Source: Niastella sp. OAS944 (GTDB lineage Bacteria > Bacteroidota > Bacteroidia > Chitinophagales > Chitinophagaceae). Taken from it: a DNA stretch of 64,000 nucleotides. Below the pieces are notes generated by a model, which ran no database searches, was not told the origin of the DNA, and was given only the letters and a program-made list of their open reading frames with translations. Location: contig JANUBW010000001.1 of assembly GCA_024809215.1 (NCBI GenBank), forward strand, positions 1,302,001 through 1,366,000, in the 5' to 3' direction. This document shows positions 45,329 through 53,877 of the stretch, piece after piece (position 1 is the stretch's first letter; each line of letters starts with the position of its first letter). The position numbers and the translations under genes were made by a program.

Positions 45329-45667
45329 ATGAGCCAGCTAACCACCCATATACTCGATACTACCCAGGGCAAACCAGCCGCCGGTGTTGAAATTGCGCTT
45401 TACCAACAGCACCAAACCGACTGGAAAGAGATCGTTCGGGGCTTCACCAATAACGATGGCCGTATTACCGACTGGCTACCTAAAGATGAATTACTGGCGC
45501 ACGGATTATATAAACTGAAATTTGAAACCGGCAATTATTATAAGCAATTAATGATCTCTTCATTCTATCCGTTCGTAGAAGTGGTATTTACAATAACTGA
45601 CACTTCGCATTACCATGTACCCCTGTTATTAAATCCGTTTGGGTATAGCACTTATAGAGGCTCATGA
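45329..45667 (+). CDS. uraH: 5-Hydroxyisourate hydrolase (transthyretin-like)
   Basis: A 112-residue transthyretin-fold enzyme beginning LTTHILDTTQGKPA with catalytic His 7 and ending in the diagnostic YRGS tetrapeptide. It hydrolyses 5-hydroxyisourate, the uricase product, to OHCU. No signal peptide, so cytoplasmic. It is 34 bp upstream of the DUF6986-like gene. Confidence 0.95.
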   Translation: MSQLTTHILDTTQGKPAAGVEIALYQQHQTDWKEIVRGFTNNDGRITDWLPKDELLAHGLYKLKFETGNYYKQLMISSFYPFVEVVFTITDTSHYHVPLLLNPFGYSTYRGS

Positions 45668-45701
45668 TATACCATAAGACATTTTATAATAAAGACACTA
45701 T

Positions 45702-47132
45702 ATGAAATTTTCCATTCCGGAAAAAGACAGGTCGGCCCTGCTCTACCAATTGCAAACAGCTAATCTTACATTTCAGCAAACATATCCGGGCGATAAACCC
45801 GACCGGCAGCCCGTACATACTGTATATGGCGGCGCCAACCTTTTTAAGGCAGATACCTGTGTAAAGATGGGTGAAATTGCATTGAAGAACCTGCAAACCT
45901 ACGCGCCCAATTTTGTAGTGCTGGCAAATGTGCTTCAGCTGGCTGGTCATGAATATTTACCAAAACATCAAAGCGAAATTGATGCGCTAACAAGTAAGCT
46001 GGCATTAATGCCCGAAGCCTTACGCAAACAGGAACCTGCCTGGCTTGCCTATACAGTGTACAATAAGATCATTGCTAAACTGCAAAAAGAAGCGGTAGAA
46101 GACTTTAGAATAGATTTTGAAGATGGGTTTGGCAATAGGCCCGATGATGAGGAAGACGCTACTGCGGTTCAGGCGGCGCAGGAACTGGCAACAGGTATGA
46201 AGAATAAAACTATTTCTCCATTTATTGGTATTCGCATAAAGCCGTTTACAGAAGATCTTAAATTACGTGGCGTACGAACACTTGATATATTTCTTACAAC
46301 CTTGCTTGGGCAAACCAACGGCATTTTGCCTAACAACTTTGTCGTTATGTTGCCCAAGGTTACCATTCCGGAACAAGTAGTGACCCTTGTGCGTTTATTT
46401 GAAATACTGGAAAAAGCGCATCAATTAACGCCGGGTTCTCTGAAAATGGAAACCATGGTAGAAGCTACGCAGATCATTATGGATGATGAAGGCCGAAATC
46501 CATTGTTACGAATTATTAAAGCCAGCGAAGGACGATGTATAGCAGCGCATTTTGGAACATATGATTATACAGCATCATGCGGCATTACGGCCAAATATCA
46601 AACCATGGCGCATCCTGTATGTGATTTTGCCCACCACATGACCAAGGTGGCATTGGCCGGTACGGGTATTTTTTTATCAGACGGTGCCACCAATGTAATG
46701 CCCATTGGCCCACACCGGGGCGATGAACTAAGTTATGAACAAATGACCGAGAACCGCGAATCGGTGCATCAGGCCTGGCGCACCGGTTTTCATCATACAA
46801 TGCATTCACTCATCAATGGTTTTTACCAGGGCTGGGATTTGAACCCCGCCCAATTGCCGATGCGATATGCAGCTACGTATAATTTCTTTTTAAACAGTTA
46901 TGACGACGCCGTGTTTCGGTTAAAGACATTTGTTGAACGTGCCGCCATTTCTACGCTCACCAAAGATATTTTCGATGATGCAGCAACCGGACAGGGCTTG
47001 CTTAATTTCTTTTTAAAAGCCATGAACTGTGGAGCTATTACAGAAGAAGAAGCAACCGCTACGGGGTTAACCATCGATGAAATACGAAGCCGCTCATTTT
47101 ATCGAATACTGGAAGGAAGAAGAAGAAAATAA
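45702..47132 (+). CDS. DUF6986-like CitE/HpcH-superfamily protein, function unknown
   Basis: A 476-residue protein, longer than the 260-320 residues usual for CitE/HpcH enzymes. TIM-barrel landmarks of that superfamily can be seen in order: RIDFEDGFG (136-144, acidic metal-site strand), GIRIKPF (176-182), VMLPKV (215-220), KMETMVE (248-254, metal-site Glu) and HFGTYDYTA (283-291). The family typically makes or breaks C-C bonds using Mg, often with pyruvate, glyoxylate or CoA-thioesters. It is the last gene of the ureide set and is followed by a terminator, so it is very probably part of purine use. It could consume glyoxylate (malate-synthase-like) or act on ureidoglycolate. Both are inference. 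Confidence 0.75.
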   Translation: MKFSIPEKDRSALLYQLQTANLTFQQTYPGDKPDRQPVHTVYGGANLFKADTCVKMGEIALKNLQTYAPNFVVLANVLQLAGHEYLPKHQSEIDALTSKLALMPEALRKQEPAWLAYTVYNKIIAKLQKEAVEDFRIDFEDGFGNRPDDEEDATAVQAAQELATGMKNKTISPFIGIRIKPFTEDLKLRGVRTLDIFLTTLLGQTNGILPNNFVVMLPKVTIPEQVVTLVRLFEILEKAHQLTPGSLKMETMVEATQIIMDDEGRNPLLRIIKASEGRCIAAHFGTYDYTASCGITAKYQTMAHPVCDFAHHMTKVALAGTGIFLSDGATNVMPIGPHRGDELSYEQMTENRESVHQAWRTGFHHTMHSLINGFYQGWDLNPAQLPMRYAATYNFFLNSYDDAVFRLKTFVERAAISTLTKDIFDDAATGQGLLNFFLKAMNCGAITEEEATATGLTIDEIRSRSFYRILEGRRRK

Positions 47133-47152
47133 GGAACAATTATAATTAGTAC

Positions 47153-47191
47153 TACCCATCATAACTTTTCAGATTATGATGGGTATTTTTT
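47153..47191 (+). terminator. Terminator of the ureide gene set
   Basis: TACCCATCATAA (47153-47164) and TTATGATGGGTA (47174-47185) form a perfect 12-bp stem with a 9-base loop, followed by six T. It closes the plus-strand set 20 bp after the DUF6986-like gene. Confidence 0.85.
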
Positions 47192-47214
47192 ATGTATAAA
47201 TGATAAGCTGAAAA

Positions 47215-47790
47215 TTATAATATTGGAACAAACTCTTCGGTAAACCGGAAGCGGTTTTTTATTAAATGAACGCCTCTGCTTTTTTGATTGCGAACGGTAT
47301 GAACAGAAAGTCGCATTTGGCGGGCTATTTCATGACAATCGAGGCCTTTGGTATAGCTGAGTAACATTACTTCCTTACATTTTTCGGGAAGTTCATTTAC
47401 AATTTTATATACCTGTTGTAATACTTCGGCATGAATAGCTTCATTCATAACCTCGGCTTCAATATCGTTCGATTGCAGGCGAATGTTTTCTCTAACACGT
47501 GCCTGGTATGAAGACTGTTGATTATGATTGAGACAGGCATTGCGGGTGCTGATGTACAGAAATGCTTTTACCGCGTATACCGTATTAAAATCAGATTGCT
47601 TTTGCCAGAGCTTTACAAATACATCGGTAACAATATCCTGGGCTATAGCGGAATCATTGACCAGGCGGCGGGCAAAAAAACAAAGAGCGGGATTGAATAA
47701 ATGAAATACTTTTTCGAACTCTGGTAATCTTTGTTGTTTAAGGCGTTTGCTTTTCTCATTCGCAAGAGTGTCTGCATTCCTCATGATCAT
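47215..47790 (-). CDS. ECF-family RNA polymerase sigma factor
   Basis: A 191-residue sigma-70 family protein with region 2 (about 26-95; CFFARRLVNDSAIAQDIVTDVFVKLWQ) and region 4 (about 135-185; LPEKCKEVMLLSYTKGLDCHEIARQM). It resembles the Bacteroidota ECF group that works with FecR anti-sigma factors and SusC receptors. A FecR gene and a SusC gene with an STN domain lie 3-8 kb away on the same strand, but unusually the sigma gene is at the far, downstream side, behind an opposing small gene. It is therefore probably, but not certainly, their partner. Confidence 0.92.
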   Translation of the reverse strand: MIMRNADTLANEKSKRLKQQRLPEFEKVFHLFNPALCFFARRLVNDSAIAQDIVTDVFVKLWQKQSDFNTVYAVKAFLYISTRNACLNHNQQSSYQARVRENIRLQSNDIEAEVMNEAIHAEVLQQVYKIVNELPEKCKEVMLLSYTKGLDCHEIARQMRLSVHTVRNQKSRGVHLIKNRFRFTEEFVPIL

Positions 47791-48649
47791 GTAGTTTTTG
47801 AAGTGTCGCTATAAGTTCTTAATCATGGCTTCATTAAGCGGATATATGGAGGTTGATACAGGTTTCCCTTAAAAGACCGGCTGCAGGCCCTATGGCCAAA
47901 CAACCGGTGCGTTCTTCCATGTGATAATACGGTTGCTTATGTGGTATCGAGTAAGCTGTTAACTATTATGCTGCATCAATTTGCTTTACATTCCCGTTGT
48001 GAAACAAATTCCATTTTTGTAACTGCGATCTTTCTAAAAGCGATGGAAAGTTTCTAATACTTTCCATTATTATATAAAACACCAATAATGCCCGTTTTTA
48101 CTAAAGGAGAGACAGAAAAATTTTATCTATAATAGTTGCAACGATAACTAATTATATATTAGTTGATTTTGAATTAATTAGGACTGTTTACAATTTAAAT
48201 TTCGGGTTGTGCGTAATACTTTCCAGAAATCCAAAACAGAAAAAAGCGGGAAATGAAGGTTTTGGAGGTAGACATTAAATATTTTCCTTAGTCATATTTT
48301 GTCTTTTATCAACAAGTAATCAATAATTAAATATTATTATAGTTTCTATTCTCTTTCTGTTAACTTTAAGAAACGAAAGTGAATTTGATGCTCTGAATTC
48401 ACTTCAATAACCTTCCTTACTTACCTCTACGTACCCATTATACCACTTCAAGCAAGCCATATTCTTTCATAACCTTTTTCTCTCGTTCCGAACCCTTACA
48501 AACGTCTCCAATTGCGTTACTGCCATCACATTTTTTTCTGCTGCTAAACAGCGGAGCGGGAAACCTATGCCCAGCACTATTCGGGTACAATAATCATTAC
48601 ATACACTCAATGTTTTTCCTGCTTTTTGAAGAATAAAAGCAGCAACATT
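47791..48649. other. Long AT-rich intergenic region
   Basis: About 860 bp without a supported gene. The clearest element is a perfect palindrome ATGGAAAGT/ACTTTCCAT (48043-48051 with 48059-48067), a possible regulator site for the sigma gene. No clear repeat array, tRNA or terminator. A 63-codon minus-strand frame near 48467-48658 looks like chance. Confidence 0.5.
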
Positions 48650-48970
48650 ATGAAACAAACAAAACTAACCTTGTTCGTGTTGGCGTTTGTGATAATGCTG
48701 ACATCCCTATCAGCCGTAACACCTAATTATGGATCCAATCCGATGAACAAACAGATTAATTATTATTGGTTTGACCCTGCAAGCAACTGGCTTGGCCGCC
48801 AAAACACTGTTGCCAATGAAATTGCACTAACAGGTCTCGATGAAAGTACAGGCAACCCTAAAACGCTTGTAGAAAAAGGCTGGGCCCCAAGCAATTGTTC
48901 CATCGATCAATGGGGTGTTCCTCATCCTCTATCACAAACACCCGATAAAGCGCTTTATTCACACCCCTGA
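48650..48970 (+). CDS. Small secreted protein, 106 aa
   Basis: Starts at ATG 48650 with a clear hydrophobic signal segment (KLTLFVLAFVIMLTSLSAV). The mature part is about 85 residues and contains a WFDPASNWLGRQNT stretch, two tryptophan-rich turns and a single Cys. It resembles the short Bacteroidota exported proteins found next to ECF/FecR/SusCD sets, but I cannot assign a family with certainty and no function is known. It lies in the gap between the sigma gene and susD on the opposite strand and ends in a hairpin region at 48987-49068. Confidence 0.65.
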   Translation: MKQTKLTLFVLAFVIMLTSLSAVTPNYGSNPMNKQINYYWFDPASNWLGRQNTVANEIALTGLDESTGNPKTLVEKGWAPSNCSIDQWGVPHPLSQTPDKALYSHP

Positions 48971-48986
48971 TTTCCCACACTAACGG

Positions 48987-49068
48987 GGCGTATCATGTTT
49001 AAATACGTATGTCCATGCATGATATTTAATATAAATGCTGGTTACGTAAAGGCGTGATACGCCTTTTT
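48987..49068 (+). terminator. Terminator with an alternative long-range stem
   Basis: AAAGGCGT-GAT-ACGCC (49048-49063) followed by TTTTT is a compact terminator for the 106-residue gene. GGCGTATCA (48987-48995) can instead pair with TGATACGCC (49055-49063), so two mutually exclusive folds exist. Confidence 0.55.
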
Positions 49069-49077
49069 ACATAAACA

Positions 49078-50460
49078 TTACTCGTAGCCAGGATTTTGTT
49101 TAAGATTAGGGGCGGATTCCAATTCACTAATCGGAATAGGATACAGTTGATCGTTATGACTCCAGTTGCTTTTTATAGCCCCCAGCATGCCATCGGCTTT
49201 ATTAGTACGCTTTAGATCTATCCAGCGGTGTCCCCATTCAGCAAACAATTCGGTGCGCCGTTCCTGTTCTATGGCTTGCAAACATTGCTCTATGTTGATA
49301 GTTGTTGCCAATACAGACAACCCCGCCCGGGTGCGAATTATATTAATATCGGCCGCCGCCTCCTCTATCCTATTTTGGTTTACCCTTGCCTCAGCCCGGA
49401 TCAGGTATTGTTCGGCCAGTCTTAATACTACATTGTATTCAATAGGTGAACTACCTGCTGCCGATAAATATGTGGTGTACTTGTATGGGTAGTTACCCAA
49501 TGGACCAGATTTTATCCAATTCGCCTTACGCAGATCACCCATTTCGAAAGCATTCCATAATTCTGACGATATAAGATAAGCAGGCTTTAAACTAGGGGCA
49601 GGTGGCACAAACATAAAACCTTCAGGAGCATTCACTCGATTTTGAACAGGAGCCCACTGAAAAATGACCTCTTTGCTTTTTACTTTGAATACAGTTGTAA
49701 GATCGCTTTGTAACACAAACAACCCCGAATTGATAACTGCTGATGCAACTTCTTCCGCCTTCCCCCAATTTTTCAAATGCAAATATATCCGCGCTAGTAA
49801 GGCTTGCGCTGCATAAGAAGTTGGAGAAGTATTTTCGTTCTCATTTATTAAAGCTTCTTTGGCGGCTATAAGATCTGTTTCCATTTGTTTATAAACGTCG
49901 TTAACGGGGGCCCGAAACAACATCGCATTCACATCTGCATTGGTACCTAGTGCCAGGGGCACATCGCCAAATAAATTCACCAGATAATAATAACACAGCG
50001 CCCGCACAAACTTTACTTGCCCCGACAATCGCTTTTTTATTTCTGTTTTAACTCCGGTTGATTTTTGTAATCCTTCTATACAAATATTACATTGGTATAT
50101 ATACACGTATGCAGCCTTCCACAAATTACTATTCACTAATGGATTACTTGAATTGAGCGCATTCCCATTGAACTGATCTTCAAAAATGGTGTTCATATTT
50201 CGGACCAATTCGTCTGAAGACAAAGCGGGGAACAGACTCATACCACCATTCAGTAAAAATTTTGTGCTCCCTAATATTTTTATATACAAGCCAGTTACTG
50301 CTGCTTGCGCCAAGGAATCATTGGAAAAAACGGCCGCAGAAGTAAGCGAATCATCCGGTTCATCAACCTGTACCAGCTTTTTACAACCGGTAACAGTTAT
50401 TATACTGTATACAGCAGCAAGACAAATGCATTTACTAAATTTTAACCAAATTCTTTTCAT
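49078..50460 (-). CDS. SusD/RagB-family outer-membrane lipoprotein
   Basis: A 460-residue SusD-like protein with a lipoprotein signal (lipobox TGC, about Cys 26), SusD-like TPR helices (ALCYYYLVNLFGDVPLAL, YAAQALLARIYLHLKNWGKAEEVA) and the C-terminal RagB/SusD block (AEQYLIRAEARVNQNRIEEAAADINIIRTRAGL; ELFAEWGHRWIDLKR). It sits on the cell surface as the lid of the SusC channel and helps capture a nutrient, usually a glycan or peptide. The stop lies next to the terminator region at 49048-49068. No glycosidase or peptidase gene adjoins the pair, so the substrate is unknown. Confidence 0.93.
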   Translation of the reverse strand: MKRIWLKFSKCICLAAVYSIITVTGCKKLVQVDEPDDSLTSAAVFSNDSLAQAAVTGLYIKILGSTKFLLNGGMSLFPALSSDELVRNMNTIFEDQFNGNALNSSNPLVNSNLWKAAYVYIYQCNICIEGLQKSTGVKTEIKKRLSGQVKFVRALCYYYLVNLFGDVPLALGTNADVNAMLFRAPVNDVYKQMETDLIAAKEALINENENTSPTSYAAQALLARIYLHLKNWGKAEEVASAVINSGLFVLQSDLTTVFKVKSKEVIFQWAPVQNRVNAPEGFMFVPPAPSLKPAYLISSELWNAFEMGDLRKANWIKSGPLGNYPYKYTTYLSAAGSSPIEYNVVLRLAEQYLIRAEARVNQNRIEEAAADINIIRTRAGLSVLATTINIEQCLQAIEQERRTELFAEWGHRWIDLKRTNKADGMLGAIKSNWSHNDQLYPIPISELESAPNLKQNPGYE

Positions 50461-50469
50461 ACACGATAT

Positions 50470-53400
50470 TTAAAAGCCCAATTCAACACCAATGGCAATG
50501 GTTCGCAAGGGCGGTAAAGCAGATACATTTCGCGTTTCGGGATCAAACCCCTTATAACGTGTAATAGTTAATAAATTTTGCCCCTGCATATAAAACCGGC
50601 AATGTCTGATTGCTATATTTTTCATCCACTGTGCCGGCAACTGCCATGAAAGTTCGATATTTTTTAAACGGGCAAAAGATGCATCTTTGATAAAACCATC
50701 AGATGCCACAAATTGAACAATAGCATCTTTAGTAACATCATTGACGCCTGTAGTGTATTGTTGCATGGCACAGCCATTATTACATTCCGGCCAGCGGTGC
50801 AGCGCCATTACTGGTTGATTTTCTAATATGAATCCGGGCGGATGAAAAGCGTACATGGAATACAAATAACTTTTGGCGCGAAGTTTTCTGATCTCCCAGA
50901 ATATATCGAGTTGCCAACCTTTATACTGTATATTGGCCTGTACAGAACCATACCATTTAGGATCAACATGACCGAGTATGCGATAATCATCGGGATAGTT
51001 AATATCTCCATCCCCATTCTGATCTATGAATTCGAATAGACCGTTTGTAGAATTCACACCGGCATATGCATATCCCCTAAATACAGAAAGTGATTGACCT
51101 ATATCCAAAGAACTCGCATAAGTAGAAGACTTAAGATTAGGAAATGCAATCAATTTATTTCGCGGTATTGTAAACATCAAGTTTCCATCCAATCTCCAAC
51201 GTTCATTTAATTTATTTTTAAACTGCAATTGCAGTTCCCAGCCGGTATTTTGCACCAGGGCCGACGAATTTTTTGCGGCGTAACTGGGAAAGCCTGTTAT
51301 ACTAGGCAAAACGTATGCGATCAATTGATTGCCGGTTCGGTTCCGGTAGTGTGCTACTGTGATCATCACGCGATCTTTGAATAATCCTAATTCTATAGCT
51401 GCTTCCAATTTTCGGCTTACTTCCCAACTGTAATTGCTATCGGCCAACTGAAACGGATAAATTCCTGTACGGCCCAGATAAGCAGCACCGGTAATATCCT
51501 GCCATTTATCGAGGTATTTATAATCCCCAATCTGATCGTTTCCTGTAACGCCATAACTGGTTCTTAATTTCCCAAAACTTATAAAGGGTATACTTTTTAT
51601 AAACGGTTCATTAGAAAAAATCCAACCCACACCGGCTGACCAAAACATTCCAACCTCTTTACCTGGGCCAAACCTGCTGCTTCCATCAATACGCCCTGTA
51701 AGGTTGATCAAATATTTGTCACACAGTACACTTGTTAATCGGGCGAATACCCCGCCATATCTATATTCTGTATTTAAATATGCAGGTTTCTGAACACCGG
51801 CAGCATTTACATTACGCAACTCATCATCGCTGGAAAAATCACTTGCTTCAATAGTAGAACCTGAATGCTTTTGTACCTGCATAGTCGCACCCACCAAACC
51901 ACTTATTTTTCCTAACCCCATATATCGGTTATACTCCAGCTGCGGTTCAGCTATCCAACTATTATATTTTACCATTCCAAAATTAGCCAGGCCTTTGGGA
52001 ACAACTCCACCAGATGTACGTTGGCTGTAGCTTGGTCTAATGCTTAGATCATTAAATCGTAACCAATTATGCCCTAGACTAATTTTGAAAGTAAGATTCT
52101 TTACGATGCGGTAACTGATATCAAGATTACCTAAAAGGTTGGTTGCTTTTGATTCATACGGCTGCTGCAGATATGATAATGGGTTTGTAAAATTCAAATC
52201 CCCCTGTTCCCATACTAATTTCCCAGTTGAATCATATAACACCGGTGTATGCGGCGCCAGGCTTATATAGTTGGTAAGATCACTAGCTATCGACCAGTTC
52301 CTATCGTACATACTGATCATTGATAATGTTATGTTCAGATTCGTGTCCTTGCTTTGATAATGCAGATTTGCATGACCAGAGAAACGTTCATTTTTGATAT
52401 CGCCCGGAAATACAGTAGTTTCACGATGATAGCCTGCACTTGTATAATATTGCAATCGGTTACTTCCTCCAGCCAATGAGAGTTGCACATTAGTTGATAC
52501 CGCCTGCCCGCCAATAAGCATCTTTTTGAAATCAGTATATCGGGTAGTATCCCAGGATATCAGATCTGGCGCATTTGTTATATCCACATCCAGGTTATCA
52601 TTTTTCAAAGCTTCCTTACGCATTAGCACATACTGGGCAGTATTCATCATATCCGCATAGCGGGTTATCCTGCTCCACCCAGTATTTACATTCATGTTAA
52701 AAACAGGGGTACCAGCTTTTCCTTTTTTGGTACTGATAAGTATTACACCATTCGATCCACGGCTGCCATAAATAGCCGTGGCATCGGCATCTTTCAATAC
52801 TTCAATATGATCTATATCGCCTATATTAATAAAAGAGAGTGGGCTTCTACCGGCATCGCCTAATGCAGAACCAGACGTAACGCCTATTATGGAATTATTA
52901 TTGGGCGCATAGGGTACTCCATCAATTATAAATAAGGGATCATTAGGTGGTAATTGACTGGGGTTAATGCCAATAGAACTTTGGCCGCGTAACTGTACTT
53001 TATAGGTAGAACCTGGAACACCGTTGCTTTGTGTAATGAGCAAACCCGGCACGCGACCCGCTAATGTACCTAAAGGATCGCTTACCGGCTGACGGGCAAT
53101 ATCACCCTGATTTATTTTGAATACGGAGCCAGTGTTGTATCGTTTAGAGGTTTTGCCATAACCAATAATAAGCGTTTCATCAAGGTCTCTTACCTTGTGT
53201 TTCATTTGAACGGTAATAAATGCCTTTTCTTTTATAAAACGATCGGCAGATTCATAACCAACACTGGAAAAGCTTAATACTGTATTGGGCTTAACAGTAA
53301 TATGAAAGGTTCCGTCTATTTGGGAGGTAACCCCTGCTTTGGAACCATTTACCATTACAGATACATTATCTAACGGTTCACCGGCTTCGTTGAGGACCTT

Positions 53401-53736
53401 ACCGGATATAGTCAAAAATTCCTGTTTTTGAATTTGTGCCTCACTAGTATCGCGGGCAACGGTTATCATATTACCATAGATGCGGTAAATTAACTTCAGG
53501 TCTTTCAACACCTGTTTCATTACATCATCAATAGTACCATTTTTTACATGCACCGTAACCCGTGTATCATGTGGTAATACATCAGACCTGAATGTGAAGT
53601 AATACTCGCTATATCGCTCAATCTGCTTAAATACTCTCCTAACCGGAACATTGTCGGCCGATATATTATATTGCGATTGTGCATAAACCCCAACAAACGC
53701 CAGCAAACAAAGCATTAACGAAAAAATCTTACTCAT
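50470..53736 (-). CDS. SusC/RagA-type TonB-dependent receptor with STN domain
   Basis: A 1088-residue outer-membrane receptor: signal peptide (1-20), a secretin/TonB short N-terminal (STN) domain (about 22-95), a carboxypeptidase-regulatory-like domain (about 107-185), a plug (about 190-330; GYGKTSKRYNTGSVFKI, DADATAIYGSRGSNGVILI) and a 22-strand barrel. The STN domain is what lets such receptors signal to a FecR-type anti-sigma factor, so import and regulation are joined. It takes up an unknown substrate with its SusD partner, encoded 9 bp downstream; fecR is encoded 141 bp upstream. Confidence 0.95.
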   Translation of the reverse strand: MSKIFSLMLCLLAFVGVYAQSQYNISADNVPVRRVFKQIERYSEYYFTFRSDVLPHDTRVTVHVKNGTIDDVMKQVLKDLKLIYRIYGNMITVARDTSEAQIQKQEFLTISGKVLNEAGEPLDNVSVMVNGSKAGVTSQIDGTFHITVKPNTVLSFSSVGYESADRFIKEKAFITVQMKHKVRDLDETLIIGYGKTSKRYNTGSVFKINQGDIARQPVSDPLGTLAGRVPGLLITQSNGVPGSTYKVQLRGQSSIGINPSQLPPNDPLFIIDGVPYAPNNNSIIGVTSGSALGDAGRSPLSFINIGDIDHIEVLKDADATAIYGSRGSNGVILISTKKGKAGTPVFNMNVNTGWSRITRYADMMNTAQYVLMRKEALKNDNLDVDITNAPDLISWDTTRYTDFKKMLIGGQAVSTNVQLSLAGGSNRLQYYTSAGYHRETTVFPGDIKNERFSGHANLHYQSKDTNLNITLSMISMYDRNWSIASDLTNYISLAPHTPVLYDSTGKLVWEQGDLNFTNPLSYLQQPYESKATNLLGNLDISYRIVKNLTFKISLGHNWLRFNDLSIRPSYSQRTSGGVVPKGLANFGMVKYNSWIAEPQLEYNRYMGLGKISGLVGATMQVQKHSGSTIEASDFSSDDELRNVNAAGVQKPAYLNTEYRYGGVFARLTSVLCDKYLINLTGRIDGSSRFGPGKEVGMFWSAGVGWIFSNEPFIKSIPFISFGKLRTSYGVTGNDQIGDYKYLDKWQDITGAAYLGRTGIYPFQLADSNYSWEVSRKLEAAIELGLFKDRVMITVAHYRNRTGNQLIAYVLPSITGFPSYAAKNSSALVQNTGWELQLQFKNKLNERWRLDGNLMFTIPRNKLIAFPNLKSSTYASSLDIGQSLSVFRGYAYAGVNSTNGLFEFIDQNGDGDINYPDDYRILGHVDPKWYGSVQANIQYKGWQLDIFWEIRKLRAKSYLYSMYAFHPPGFILENQPVMALHRWPECNNGCAMQQYTTGVNDVTKDAIVQFVASDGFIKDASFARLKNIELSWQLPAQWMKNIAIRHCRFYMQGQNLLTITRYKGFDPETRNVSALPPLRTIAIGVELGF

Positions 53737-53877
53737 GTCCTAGTCTTTGTGATTAGCTTAACGCTAATATTACACTAATAAAAAACCAAATTACCTGTCC
53801 CCGTCCGGGAACAACTCGCATAATTCAACATCCTTACAACACATGCAACCAGCTTTACCTATTGAACTAATTACACT

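Noticed and set aside
48467..48658. Minus-strand frame of 63 codons before the small secreted-protein gene
   Set aside because: No recognisable domain, and it overlaps the start of a better-supported gene.
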